Shown here: positions 1 to 7,781 of the stretch, piece after piece
Layout of the letters: each line of letters begins with the position of its first letter
Numbering within the stretch: the first letter of the stretch is position 1
Assembly (NCBI GenBank): GCA_963675625.1
Contig: OY776497.1
Span: forward strand, 1,612,001-1,676,000
From: F22 sp963675625
Lineage (GTDB): Bacteria; Bacteroidota; Bacteroidia; Bacteroidales; Bacteroidaceae
Length of the DNA stretch: 64,000 nt
Direction of reading: 5' to 3'
Translations under genes and position numbers: made by a program
Notes under the pieces: model-generated
Databases searched by the model: none
What the model was told of the DNA's origin: nothing
The model's input: the letters and a program-made list of their open reading frames with translations, nothing else

Positions 1-559
1 TGATGACGACTTTACTGAAGGCGGATTGCAGTTTAAAGAAGAAGTTAAGGGTGGTAATATTCCTAAGGAATTTATTCCTGCAGTACAGAAAGGATTCCAA
101 ACTGCAATGCAAAATGGTGTGTTAGCTGGTTATCCTCTTGACTCTTTGAAGGTGACTTTGTTGGATGGTTCTTTCCACCCAGTCGATTCAGATCAATTGT
201 CATTTGAAATTTGCGGTATCCAAGCATACAAGTCTGCATGTGCTAAAGCAGGACCAGTACTTATGGAACCTATGATGAAGCTTGAGGTTGTTACTCCAGA
301 AGAAAACATGGGTGATGTAATTGGTGACTTGAACAAGCGCCGAGGTCAAGTGGAAGGTATGGAAAGTAGCCGTTCTGGAGCTCGTATTGTAAAAGCATTA
401 GTTCCACTAGCTGAAATGTTTGGTTATGTGACTACATTGCGTACAATTACTTCTGGTCGTGCAACGTCTTCTATGACGTATTCACACCATGCTGCAGTCT
501 CTTCAAGTATTGCTAAGGCGGTTCTTGAAGAAGTAGATGGACGTGTAGATCTTCTGTAA
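1..559 (+). CDS. fusA: Elongation factor G, C-terminal part (5' end outside window)
   Basis: The reading frame is open from the first bases and gives about 186 residues, matching the end of EF-G (domains IV and V, of roughly 700 in total). EF-G is the GTPase that moves tRNA and mRNA through the ribosome after peptide bond formation. Visible family segments are GGNIPKEFIPAVQKGF and LAGYP of domain IV, and EPMMKLEVVTPEENMGDVIGDLNKR-type sequence of domain V. The G domain lies upstream of the window. A TTG inside the frame near base 26 is not a real start. The gene precedes rpsJ, as in many bacteria where fusA is part of the str/S10 cluster. Confidence 0.97.
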   Translation, partial: DDDFTEGGLQFKEEVKGGNIPKEFIPAVQKGFQTAMQNGVLAGYPLDSLKVTLLDGSFHPVDSDQLSFEICGIQAYKSACAKAGPVLMEPMMKLEVVTPEENMGDVIGDLNKRRGQVEGMESSRSGARIVKALVPLAEMFGYVTTLRTITSGRATSSMTYSHHAAVSSSIAKAVLEEVDGRVDLL

Positions 560-576
560 TCACACAAGACATAAGT

Positions 577-612
577 GACAGCGGGTTAGCGAATGACTCT
601 TAATCCGCTGTC
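577..612 (+). promoter_or_regulatory. Hairpin between fusA and rpsJ
   Basis: A 12-bp stem (GACAGCGGGTTA with TAATCCGCTGTC, one G-U pair) closes a 12-base loop and fills the fusA-rpsJ gap. It is followed by an A/T-rich run (AATTATATATTTT) rather than a clean U tract. It could be a partial terminator, an attenuator or an RNA-processing site separating the str and S10 parts of the operon. The structure is seen in sequence; the role is inferred. Confidence 0.6.
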
Positions 613-646
613 AATTATATATTTTATAACTATTTAATTAATAAAC

Positions 647-952
647 ATGAGTCAAAAAATTAGAATCAAGCTAAAGAGCTACGATCACAACTTGGTCGAT
701 AAGTCTGCTGAGAAGATTGTAAAGACTGTGAAGGCTACAGGTGCTATCGTAAGTGGCCCAATTCCATTGCCAACTCACAAGCGAGTTTTTACTGTTAACC
801 GTTCTACTTTCGTTAATAAGAAGAGTCGTGAACAGTTCCAACTTTCATCTTTCAAGCGTCTAATCGACATTTACAGTTCAACTGCTGCTACTGTTGACGC
901 GTTGATGAAATTAGAGTTGCCAAGTGGTGTAGAAGTAGAAATCAAGGTTTGA
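647..952 (+). CDS. rpsJ: 30S ribosomal protein S10
   Basis: S10 sits in the head of the small subunit and, as NusE, also takes part in rRNA antitermination. The 101-residue product is the usual length and begins with the typical IRIKLKSYDHNLVD segment. GPIPLPTHKRVFTVNRS matches the conserved loop region. It is the first gene after the fusA hairpin and opens the classical S10 gene order (S10-L3-L4-L23-L2). Identification is certain from sequence and order. Confidence 0.98.
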   Translation: MSQKIRIKLKSYDHNLVDKSAEKIVKTVKATGAIVSGPIPLPTHKRVFTVNRSTFVNKKSREQFQLSSFKRLIDIYSSTAATVDALMKLELPSGVEVEIKV

Positions 953-975
953 TAACCATTTAAAAAATTAGAGAA

Positions 976-1593
976 ATGCCAGGATTAATTGGAAGAAAGA
1001 TCGGAATGACATCCGTATTCAGTGCCGAGGGTAAAAATGTACCATGCACTGTTATCGAAGTAGGTCCTTGTGTTGTAACTCAAGTGAAGACTACTGAAGT
1101 TGATGGCTATGAAGCTGTGCAATTAGGTTTCCAAGACAAAAAGGAAAAGCACACAACTAAGCCTCTTCAAGGTCACTTTAAAAAAGCTGGAGTTGCACCA
1201 AAGAGACACTTGGCCGAGTTCAAAGATTTTGAAACAGAGTACAATTTAGGAGATGTGATCTCTGTTGAATTGTTCAATGAGACTTCTTTTGTAAGTGTCG
1301 TTGGTACTTCAAAGGGTAAAGGTTTCCAGGGTGTTGTTAAACGTCACAATTTTGGTGGTGTAGGTCAAGCAACACACGGACAACACAACCGTCAACGTAA
1401 ACCAGGTTCTATTGGAGCTTGTTCTTACCCAGCGAAGGTGTTTAAAGGAATGCGCATGGGCGGCCAAATGGGTGGCGAGCGTGTTACTGTCCAAAATCTA
1501 AAAGTATTAAAGGTAATCGCAGAACACAATCTTTTGCTTATCAAAGGTAGTGTTCCAGGTTGCAAAGGTTCAATCGTAACAATTGAAAAGTAA
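976..1593 (+). CDS. rplC: 50S ribosomal protein L3
   Basis: L3 is an early assembly protein of the large subunit, and its central loop reaches towards the peptidyl transferase centre. The 205-residue product opens with PGLIGRKIGMTSVF, the standard L3 N-terminus, and contains GSIGACSYPAKVFKGMRM and GGQMGGERVTVQNL in the conserved core. Its stop codon shares one base with the start of rplD, so the two genes are probably translationally coupled. Confidence 0.98.
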   Translation: MPGLIGRKIGMTSVFSAEGKNVPCTVIEVGPCVVTQVKTTEVDGYEAVQLGFQDKKEKHTTKPLQGHFKKAGVAPKRHLAEFKDFETEYNLGDVISVELFNETSFVSVVGTSKGKGFQGVVKRHNFGGVGQATHGQHNRQRKPGSIGACSYPAKVFKGMRMGGQMGGERVTVQNLKVLKVIAEHNLLLIKGSVPGCKGSIVTIEK

Positions 1594-2213
1594 TGGAACT
1601 TAGCGTATTTAACAGAAAAGGTGAAGACACTGGTCGTAAGATTACGTTGAACGAGTCTGTCTTTGGAATTGAACCAAACGACCATGCGATCTATCTAGAT
1701 GTAAAACAGCACTTAGCTAACTGTCGTCAAGGTACGCACAAATCAAAAGAGCGTAGCGAAATGTCAGGCTCAACTAAGAAGCTTGGCCGTCAAAAAGGCG
1801 GTGGTGGTGCACGTCGTGGTGATATTAATTCACCAGTATTGGTTGGTGGTGCTCGAGTGTTCGGCCCAAAACCACGTGATTATCACTTCAAACTAAACAA
1901 GAAGGTGAAGCAACTTGCTCGCCGTTCAGCTCTTGCTTACAAGTTGAAAAACAACGAAATTATCGTCGTTGAAGACTTTACTTTTGAAACTCCTAAAACA
2001 AAGGAATTTATCACAATGGTAAAAGATCTTAACGTAGTGAATAAAAAGTTGCTTGTTGTTTTTCCAGAGACAAATAAAAACGTATATTTGTCGGCTCGCA
2101 ATGTGCAAAAAGCACAGGTGCAGACAGTTAGCGCGTTGAACACTTATCGAGTGCTCAACACGAATTGTCTTGTTGTAACTGAGAGTGCAATTGAAGCAAT
2201 CAATAACTTTTAA
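1593..2213 (+). CDS. rplD: 50S ribosomal protein L4
   Basis: L4 binds 23S rRNA, and its long loop forms part of the exit-tunnel constriction. In some bacteria it also represses its own operon. The 206-residue protein shows the basic glycine-rich loop (KLGRQKGGGGARRGD) followed by GGARVFGPKPRDY. The ATG overlaps the rplC stop by one base. No L4-type leader structure can be identified, so autoregulation is not claimed. Confidence 0.98.
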   Translation: MELSVFNRKGEDTGRKITLNESVFGIEPNDHAIYLDVKQHLANCRQGTHKSKERSEMSGSTKKLGRQKGGGGARRGDINSPVLVGGARVFGPKPRDYHFKLNKKVKQLARRSALAYKLKNNEIIVVEDFTFETPKTKEFITMVKDLNVVNKKLLVVFPETNKNVYLSARNVQKAQVQTVSALNTYRVLNTNCLVVTESAIEAINNF

Positions 2214-2217
2214 TGTA

Positions 2218-2224
2218 GAGGAGG
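2218..2224 (+). promoter_or_regulatory. Strong Shine-Dalgarno sequence before rplW
   Basis: GAGGAGG lies nine bases before the rplW ATG and is complementary to the CCTCC of the 16S 3' end in this window. Most genes here have no such motif, as expected for Bacteroidetes. Confidence 0.7.
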
Positions 2225-2233
2225 CAGATAAAG

Positions 2234-2524
2234 ATGGCAATTATTATTAAACCATTGGTCACTGAAAAGATGACCGCACTTACGGATGAACTAAACCGTT
2301 ATGGGTTTGTAGTGCGTCCTGAGGCTAACAAAATCGAGATTAAAAGAGAGATTGAGGCACTTTACAAAGTTACCGTTGTGGATGTAAACACAATGAAGTA
2401 TGCGGGTAAGTCTAAGTCACGTTATACACGTCAGGGTCTTGTTAAAGGACGCACTGCAGCTTTCAAAAAGGCTGTTGTGACATTAAAAGATGGTGACTTT
2501 ATTGATTTTTATAGCAATATTTAG
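2234..2524 (+). CDS. rplW: 50S ribosomal protein L23
   Basis: L23 lies at the tunnel exit and is the docking site for trigger factor and the signal recognition particle. The 96-residue product has the family start IIIKPLVTEKMT and the segment VVDVNTMKYAGKSKSR near the RNA-binding loop. It is preceded by an unusually good Shine-Dalgarno sequence and followed after 5 bases by rplB. Confidence 0.98.
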   Translation: MAIIIKPLVTEKMTALTDELNRYGFVVRPEANKIEIKREIEALYKVTVVDVNTMKYAGKSKSRYTRQGLVKGRTAAFKKAVVTLKDGDFIDFYSNI

Positions 2525-2529
2525 TAAAA

Positions 2530-3354
2530 ATGGCAGTACGTAAATTTAAGCCCACTACACCGGGGCAAAGACACAAAATTATTGGTACTTTCGAGGAAGT
2601 TACTGCACGAGTACCAGAAAAGTCTCTTGTATATGGTAAGAAATCATCGGGTGGTCGCAATAATGTCGGTAAAATGACAATGCGTTACATCGGTGGTGGT
2701 CATCGTAAGGTGATTCGTGTAATTGATTTCAAGAGAAACAAGGACGGTGTGCCAGCAACAGTTAAGACAATTGAATATGATCCAAATAGATCAGCTCGTA
2801 TTGCTCTTCTTTTCTATGCAGATGGTGAAAAACGATATATCATTGCTCCTAATGGACTACAAGTAGGTGCTACAGTTATGTCAGGTGCAGATGCAGTGCC
2901 AGAAATTGGTAATGCATTGCCACTAGCGAACATCCCAGTTGGTACTGTGATTCACAATATCGAGCTTCGTCCAGGTCAGGGCGCAGCGATGGTACGTTCA
3001 GCTGGTAACTTCGCACAGCTAACTTCTCGTGAGGGTCGTTACTGTGTTATTAAACTTCCTTCAGGTGAAGTACGTCAGGTTTTGAGTACTTGTAAGGCAA
3101 CTATCGGATCTGTTGGTAATTCAGATCATGGTCTAGAAGTCTCAGGTAAAGCTGGTCGTTCTCGCTGGCAAGGTCGTCGTCCACGCAACCGTGGTGTTGT
3201 AATGAACCCCGTGGATCACCCAATGGGTGGTGGTGAAGGACGTCAGTCAGGAGGACACCCAAGATCTCGTACTGGATTGTATGCTAAGGGTCTTAAAACA
3301 AGACGCCCTAAAAAGCAGTCTAGTAAGTACATTATTGAGAGAAGAAAGAAGTAA
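2530..3354 (+). CDS. rplB: 50S ribosomal protein L2
   Basis: L2 is needed for subunit association and peptidyl transferase activity. The 274-residue protein has the RNA-binding core (GGGHRKVIRVIDFKRNKDG), the GRSRWQGRRPRNRGVVMNP region and the almost invariant DHPMGGGEGR motif with the histidine near the catalytic centre. The length is typical. Confidence 0.99.
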   Translation: MAVRKFKPTTPGQRHKIIGTFEEVTARVPEKSLVYGKKSSGGRNNVGKMTMRYIGGGHRKVIRVIDFKRNKDGVPATVKTIEYDPNRSARIALLFYADGEKRYIIAPNGLQVGATVMSGADAVPEIGNALPLANIPVGTVIHNIELRPGQGAAMVRSAGNFAQLTSREGRYCVIKLPSGEVRQVLSTCKATIGSVGNSDHGLEVSGKAGRSRWQGRRPRNRGVVMNPVDHPMGGGEGRQSGGHPRSRTGLYAKGLKTRRPKKQSSKYIIERRKK

Positions 3355-3376
3355 ACTGATTTAACTAGAAGTAACT

Positions 3377-3646
3377 ATGAGTCGTTCACTAAAAAAAGGT
3401 CCATATATTAACGTCAAGCTTGAGAACAAAGTTCTTGCAATGAACGAAAATGGCAAGAAAAATGTTGTTAAGACATGGGCGCGTGCTTCAATGATTAGTC
3501 CTGATTTTGTAGGACATACTATTGCAGTACACAATGGAAACAAATTTATCCCTGTTTATGTTACAGAAAACATGGTTGGTCACAAGTTGGGTGAATTTGC
3601 ACCTACTCGTACATTCCGTGGTCACGGTGGTAACAAGAAAAAGTAA
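3377..3646 (+). CDS. rpsS: 30S ribosomal protein S19
   Basis: S19 forms part of the small-subunit head with S13 and contacts the A-site tRNA region. The 89-residue product starts SRSLKKGPYINVKL and ends with GEFAPTRTFRGHGGNKKK, both diagnostic of S19. It lies 22 bases after rplB, in conserved order. Confidence 0.98.
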   Translation: MSRSLKKGPYINVKLENKVLAMNENGKKNVVKTWARASMISPDFVGHTIAVHNGNKFIPVYVTENMVGHKLGEFAPTRTFRGHGGNKKK

Positions 3647-3686
3647 TCAGGGACACATATTTATCTGATAAAACGAAGAATAAATA

Positions 3687-4094
3687 ATGGGAGCAAGAAA
3701 GAAAATTGCGGCCGATAATAGAAAAGAGGCCCTGAAAACTCAATATTTCGCAATATTGCGAAATGTTCCTACATCTCCACGCAAGATGCGCTTGGTAGCA
3801 GACATGGTTCGCGGTATGGAGGTGAATAAGGCACTTGCTGTGCTTAAGTACTCTTCGAAAGAAGCATCTGCTCGTGTAGAGAAGTTGCTTCGTTCTGCAA
3901 TCGCCAATTGGGAAACTAAGAATGAGCGTAAGGCAGAAGAAGGGGAGTTGTATATTTCTAAAATTTTTGTGGACAGCGCAATGATGCTAAAGCGTATGCG
4001 TACTGCCCCACAAGGTAGAGGTTATAGAATCCGTAAGCGTTCAAATCATGTAACGTTATTTGTTGATTCTTACAGTAATAATGCAGAAAAGTAA
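3687..4094 (+). CDS. rplV: 50S ribosomal protein L22
   Basis: L22 lines the exit tunnel through an extended beta-hairpin. The 135-residue protein carries LRNVPTSPRKMRLVADMVRG near the N-terminus and, near the C-terminus, the hairpin segment MLKRMRTAPQGRGYRIRKRS, where macrolide-resistance changes occur in other bacteria. It is slightly longer than the E. coli protein (110 residues). rpsC follows after 7 bases. Confidence 0.98.
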   Translation: MGARKKIAADNRKEALKTQYFAILRNVPTSPRKMRLVADMVRGMEVNKALAVLKYSSKEASARVEKLLRSAIANWETKNERKAEEGELYISKIFVDSAMMLKRMRTAPQGRGYRIRKRSNHVTLFVDSYSNNAEK

Positions 4095-4101
4095 ATAGTA
4101 C

Positions 4102-4824
4102 ATGGGACAGAAAGTTAATCCAATTGCCAATCGTCTAGGAATCGTTAGAGGTTGGGATTCTAACTGGTACGGTGGTAAGAACTTCGGCGAGTCTCTGCTT
4201 GAAGATAGCAAGATCCGTAAGTATCTTAACGCTCGTCTAGCTAAGGCTAGTGTATCTCGAATCATTATCGAGCGTACTCTTAAGTTAGTGACCATTACTA
4301 TTTGCACAGCTCGTCCAGGTTTGATCATCGGTAAGGGTGGTCAAGAAGTTGACAAACTTAAGGAAGAGTTGAAAAAGGTTACTGATAAGGATATTCAAAT
4401 CAATATCTTCGAGGTGAAACGTCCAGAACTTGATGCAACTATCGTAGCAAATGATATTGCGCGTAAGGTAGAAGGTAAGGTAGCTTACCGTCGTGCTATC
4501 AAGATGGCTATCCAGAACACAATGCGTATGAACGCAGAGGGTATTAAAGTACTTATTTCTGGTCGTCTTAATGGCGCTGAAATGGCTCGTTCTGAGATGT
4601 ATAAAGAAGGACGTACTCCATTACACACTTTCCGTGCTGACATTGACTATTGTGCTGCAGAAGCTCTTACAAAAGTAGGTCTTCTTGGTATTAAAGTTTG
4701 GATCTGCAAGGGAGAAGTTTATGGAAAACGTGATCTTTCACCAAACTTTTCACAAGAAAAGCAATCAGGAGGTGGTCGTAACAATCACGGTCGCAATGTG
4801 AAGAGAAGAAGAAATAACCGATAA
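4102..4824 (+). CDS. rpsC: 30S ribosomal protein S3
   Basis: S3 lies at the mRNA entry channel and helps unwind mRNA with S4 and S5. The 240-residue product opens GQKVNPIANRLGIVRGWDS and contains a KH domain with the GLIIGKGGQEVDKL loop near residues 73-86. The C-terminal domain has GRLNGAEMARSEMYKEGRTP. A basic tail (GRNVKRRRNNR) closes the protein. Confidence 0.98.
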   Translation: MGQKVNPIANRLGIVRGWDSNWYGGKNFGESLLEDSKIRKYLNARLAKASVSRIIIERTLKLVTITICTARPGLIIGKGGQEVDKLKEELKKVTDKDIQINIFEVKRPELDATIVANDIARKVEGKVAYRRAIKMAIQNTMRMNAEGIKVLISGRLNGAEMARSEMYKEGRTPLHTFRADIDYCAAEALTKVGLLGIKVWICKGEVYGKRDLSPNFSQEKQSGGGRNNHGRNVKRRRNNR

Positions 4825-4836
4825 AAACAAAGAACA

Positions 4837-5268
4837 ATGTTACAACCAAAGAAGACTAAGTTCAGAAGAATGCAAAAGGGCCGCATGAAGGGTAATGCTC
4901 AGCGCGGTAACCAGCTTGCCTTTGGTTCTTTCGGTATTAAGTCACTTCAATATAAGTGGATTACCGGACGACAAATTGAGGCAGCACGTATTGCTGTAAC
5001 TAGATATATGCAACGTCAAGGACAGATTTGGATTCGTGTTTTTCCTGACAAACCTATTACAAAGAAGCCTGCTGAGGTACGTATGGGTAAGGGTAAGGGT
5101 GCACCAGAAGGTTTTGTAGCCCCAGTAACTCCAGGTCGTATAATTATAGAAGTAGAAGGTGTATCTTTCGAGATCGCTAAAGAGGCACTTCGCCTTGCTG
5201 CTCAAAAGCTTCCTGTGACTACCAAGTTTGTGGTAAGACGTGATTATGATGTAACTCAAAATGCGTAA
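4837..5268 (+). CDS. rplP: 50S ribosomal protein L16
   Basis: L16 helps position the A-site tRNA and organises the peptidyl transferase region. The 143-residue protein begins LQPKKTKFRRMQKGRMKG and contains IWIRVFPDKPITKKPAEVRM and GKGKGAPEGFVAPV, all family hallmarks. The segment around RMGKGKGAPEG is where Arg81 (E. coli numbering) is hydroxylated in enterobacteria; whether that happens here is unknown. Confidence 0.98.
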   Translation: MLQPKKTKFRRMQKGRMKGNAQRGNQLAFGSFGIKSLQYKWITGRQIEAARIAVTRYMQRQGQIWIRVFPDKPITKKPAEVRMGKGKGAPEGFVAPVTPGRIIIEVEGVSFEIAKEALRLAAQKLPVTTKFVVRRDYDVTQNA

Positions 5269-5276
5269 GTAGGACT

Positions 5277-5471
5277 ATGAAGATTTCAGAAATAAAAGAA
5301 ATGGCTACAGCTGATTTGAATGAGCGTGTAGTAGCAGAGGAAGCAAATTATACCCAAATGGTGCTTAACCATGCGGTTACTCCTCTAGAGAATCCTGCTG
5401 AGATTAAGCGCTTGCGCAGGACAATTGCGCGCATGAAGACTGAAGTGCGCAGCCGTGAACTTAACAAATAA
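5277..5471 (+). CDS. rpmC: 50S ribosomal protein L29
   Basis: L29 is a small two-helix protein next to L23 at the tunnel exit. The 64-residue product has the typical MKISEIKEMATADL start and the RLRRTIARMKTEVRSRELN second helix. It lies between rplP and rpsQ, as expected. Confidence 0.97.
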   Translation: MKISEIKEMATADLNERVVAEEANYTQMVLNHAVTPLENPAEIKRLRRTIARMKTEVRSRELNK

Positions 5472-5482
5472 AGACTACCTTC

Positions 5483-5740
5483 ATGGAAGCAAGAAACTTA
5501 AGAAAAGAAAGAACGGGTGTCGTAGTTAGTAACAAGATGGATAAAACTATTACTGTTGCTACAAAGTTCAAAGAAAAACACCCTATATATGGTAAATTTG
5601 TCAATAAGACAAAGAAGTACCATGCTCATGACGAGAAGAATGAATGCGGTATCGGTGATACAGTACGTATCATGGAAACTCGCCCTTTGAGTAAGAGCAA
5701 GAGATGGAGACTAGTAGAAATCGTAGAAAGAGCTAAGTAA
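5483..5740 (+). CDS. rpsQ: 30S ribosomal protein S17
   Basis: S17 is a primary 16S-binding OB-fold protein. The 85-residue product shows RKERTGVVVSNKMDKTITV, HPIYGKFVNKTKKYHAHDE and the end motif ETRPLSKSKRWRLVEIVERA. Only 2 bases separate it from rplN, suggesting coupled translation. Confidence 0.98.
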   Translation: MEARNLRKERTGVVVSNKMDKTITVATKFKEKHPIYGKFVNKTKKYHAHDEKNECGIGDTVRIMETRPLSKSKRWRLVEIVERAK

Positions 5741-5742
5741 TT

Positions 5743-6108
5743 ATGATACAGACAGAATCAAGACTAAACGTTTGTGACAATTCAGGTGCAAAGGAAGCTC
5801 TTTGTATCCGAGTTCTTGGTGGTACAGGTCGTCGTTATGCGTCAGTTGGTGATACTATTGTAGTATCAGTTAAGAGTGTCATTCCTTCTTCAGATATTAA
5901 GAAGGGTACAGTGTCTAAGGCTCTTATTGTGCGCACAAAGAAAGAGATCCGTCGTCCTGATGGCTCTTATATTCGTTTTGATGACAATGCTTGTGTACTG
6001 CTTAATACTGCGGGCGAAATCCGCGGTAGCCGTATTTTCGGCCCTGTGGCTCGTGAGCTACGTGCAAAGAATATGAAGGTGGTTTCACTAGCACCTGAGG
6101 TACTATAA
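5743..6108 (+). CDS. rplN: 50S ribosomal protein L14
   Basis: L14 lies at the subunit interface and is the contact point for the silencing factor RsfS. The 121-residue protein starts MIQTESRLNVCDNSGAKEA and ends RELRAKNMKVVSLAPEVL, both strongly conserved. A 66-codon frame inside it is a shadow frame only. Confidence 0.98.
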   Translation: MIQTESRLNVCDNSGAKEALCIRVLGGTGRRYASVGDTIVVSVKSVIPSSDIKKGTVSKALIVRTKKEIRRPDGSYIRFDDNACVLLNTAGEIRGSRIFGPVARELRAKNMKVVSLAPEVL

Positions 6109-6127
6109 TCTTTAAACAGAACAAGTA

Positions 6128-6445
6128 ATGACTAAATTACATATCAAAAAAGGTGACAATGTCATTGTAAATGCCGGAGAAGATAAAGGCAAGACAGGTC
6201 GCGTTTTGGAAGTGCTGGTAAAGAAGAACCGCGCTATTGTTGAAGGTATCAATATGGTATCTAAGGCGCAAAAGCCTAGCGCAGAGAACCCTCAGGGAGG
6301 TATCGTGAAGCAGGAAGCTCCTATTCACATTTCCAACCTGAATCCAGTAGATCCTAAGACAGGTAAGGCAACTCGTATTGGCCGTAAAATTAACGAGGCA
6401 GGTGTAAAAGTACGCTTCGCTAAAAAATCACAAGAGGAGATTTAA
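6128..6445 (+). CDS. rplX: 50S ribosomal protein L24
   Basis: L24 starts large-subunit assembly. The 105-residue product carries a KOW motif near its N-terminus (KKGDNVIVNAGEDKGKTGRV) and the GGIVKQEAPIHISNLNPVDP segment. Its stop lies 2 bases before the rplE start. Confidence 0.98.
   Translation: MTKLHIKKGDNVIVNAGEDKGKTGRVLEVLVKKNRAIVEGINMVSKAQKPSAENPQGGIVKQEAPIHISNLNPVDPKTGKATRIGRKINEAGVKVRFAKKSQEEI
6434..6440 (+). promoter_or_regulatory. Shine-Dalgarno sequence before rplE
   Basis: GAGGAGA lies inside the end of rplX, eight bases before the rplE ATG. With the 2-base gap between the genes it may support re-initiation. Confidence 0.6.
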
Positions 6446-6447
6446 TA

Positions 6448-7005
6448 ATGAGTAATACAGCAAGTCTTAAGAAAGAATATGCAGAGCGTATTGCTCCTGC
6501 ACTTAAAGAGCAATTTCAATACTCTTCTTCAATGCAAGTTCCTGTGCTTAAGAAGATCGTGGTTAGCCAAGGTCTAGGTGAGGCAGTAGCTGATAAGAAG
6601 ATCATCGAAGTTGCGATGAATGAAATGACTCAGATTACTGGTCAAAAAGCCGTAGCAACTGTGTCTAAGAAGGATATCGCAAACTTTAAGTTGCGTAAAA
6701 AGATGCCAATTGGTGTAATGGTTACATTGCGTCGTGAACGTATGTATGAGTTCTTGGAACGACTAGTTCGTGTAGCTCTTCCACGTATTCGCGACTTTAA
6801 GGGTATCGAGTCTAAGTTCGATGGTATGGGTAATTATACTCTTGGTATTCAAGAACAAATTATCTATCCAGAGATTAACATTGATAGCATTACCAAGATC
6901 CTAGGTATGAATATTACTTTCGTTACTTCTGCACAAACAGATGAAGAAGGTTATGCACTACTTAAGGAGTTCGGTCTTCCTTTTAAAAACGCAAAAAAAG
7001 ACTAA
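6448..7005 (+). CDS. rplE: 50S ribosomal protein L5
   Basis: L5 binds 5S rRNA and contacts the P-site tRNA in the central protuberance. The 185-residue product includes VLKKIVVSQGLGEA, ITGQKAVATVSKKDIANFKLR and GNYTLGIQEQIIYPEI, all typical. It is followed after 6 bases by rpsN. Confidence 0.98.
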   Translation: MSNTASLKKEYAERIAPALKEQFQYSSSMQVPVLKKIVVSQGLGEAVADKKIIEVAMNEMTQITGQKAVATVSKKDIANFKLRKKMPIGVMVTLRRERMYEFLERLVRVALPRIRDFKGIESKFDGMGNYTLGIQEQIIYPEINIDSITKILGMNITFVTSAQTDEEGYALLKEFGLPFKNAKKD

Positions 7006-7011
7006 TATACA

Positions 7012-7314
7012 ATGGCTAAAGAATCAATGAAAGCACGCGAAGTTAAGCGTGCAAAGCTAGTTGCTCGTTATGCAGCAAAGCGTGAAGAGTTGAAGAAGGT
7101 GGTAAATACTGCTGAAGATCCAGCAGATGCTTACGAAGCTGCTCAAGCTCTTCAAAAGCTACCTAAAAATTCTAACCCTATTCGTTTGCACAACCGTTGT
7201 TCTATGACTGGTCGTCCACGCGGTTATATGCGTCAGTTTGGAATCTCTCGTATCCAATTTCGTGAGATGGCTTCAAACGGCCTTATCCCAGGTGTTAAGA
7301 AAGCAAGCTGGTAA
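7012..7314 (+). CDS. rpsN: 30S ribosomal protein S14, zinc-free form
   Basis: S14 is a head protein of the small subunit. At 100 residues this is the long zinc-independent form: it has LHNRCSMTGRPRGYMRQFGI and ends GLIPGVKKASW, and it lacks the paired CxxC motifs of the short 61-residue zinc-binding form. A 56-base gap with a small hairpin separates it from rpsH. Confidence 0.98.
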   Translation: MAKESMKAREVKRAKLVARYAAKREELKKVVNTAEDPADAYEAAQALQKLPKNSNPIRLHNRCSMTGRPRGYMRQFGISRIQFREMASNGLIPGVKKASW

Positions 7315-7336
7315 ATTCTTTTATTTATTAATATTG

Positions 7337-7351
7337 TCCGGGAAGTCCGGA
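7337..7351 (+). promoter_or_regulatory. Small hairpin between rpsN and rpsH
   Basis: TCCGG and CCGGA pair around a GAAGT loop inside an otherwise A/T-rich 56-base gap. There is no U tract, so it is not a normal terminator. It could be a processing or protein-binding site; this is inference only. Confidence 0.35.
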
Positions 7352-7370
7352 TTAATTAATTCTTTATAAT

Positions 7371-7766
7371 ATGACAGATCCAATAGCAGATTATCTCACG
7401 CGATTGAGAAATGCTATTCGTGCTAAGCACAGAGTAGTTGAGGTTCCAGCCTCAAACTTGAAGAAAGAGATCACTAAAATCTTGTTTGACAAGGGGTATA
7501 TCATGAACTATAAGTTCGTTGAAGATGGCCCTCAGGGTACTATCAAAGTCGCTTTGAAGTACGATCCAGTAAACAAAGTGAATGCGATCAAAAAGTTAGA
7601 GAGAGTATCTACTCCTGGTATGCGTAAGTATACAGGTTACAAAGAGATGCCACGTGTTATCAATGGGCTAGGTATTGCAATTATCTCTACCTCTCAGGGC
7701 GTGATGACAAATAAGGAAGCTGCCAAACTTAAAATTGGTGGTGAAGTATTGTGTTACGTATATTAA
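7371..7766 (+). CDS. rpsH: 30S ribosomal protein S8
   Basis: S8 is a primary 16S-binding protein and, in E. coli, the repressor of the spc operon. The 131-residue product starts MTDPIADYLTRLRNAIRAKH and ends with ISTSQGVMTNKEA followed by GGEVLCYVY, the conserved RNA-binding end. The E. coli-type repressor site cannot be recognised by eye near rplE. Confidence 0.98.
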   Translation: MTDPIADYLTRLRNAIRAKHRVVEVPASNLKKEITKILFDKGYIMNYKFVEDGPQGTIKVALKYDPVNKVNAIKKLERVSTPGMRKYTGYKEMPRVINGLGIAIISTSQGVMTNKEAAKLKIGGEVLCYVY

Positions 7767-7767
7767 A

Positions 7768-7774
7768 AAGGAGG
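7768..7774 (+). promoter_or_regulatory. Strong Shine-Dalgarno sequence before rplF
   Basis: AAGGAGG is seven bases from the rplF ATG, close to ideal for the CCTCC anti-Shine-Dalgarno. This is exceptional in a genome type that mostly starts translation without it. Confidence 0.7.
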
Positions 7775-7781
7775 AAAAGCA

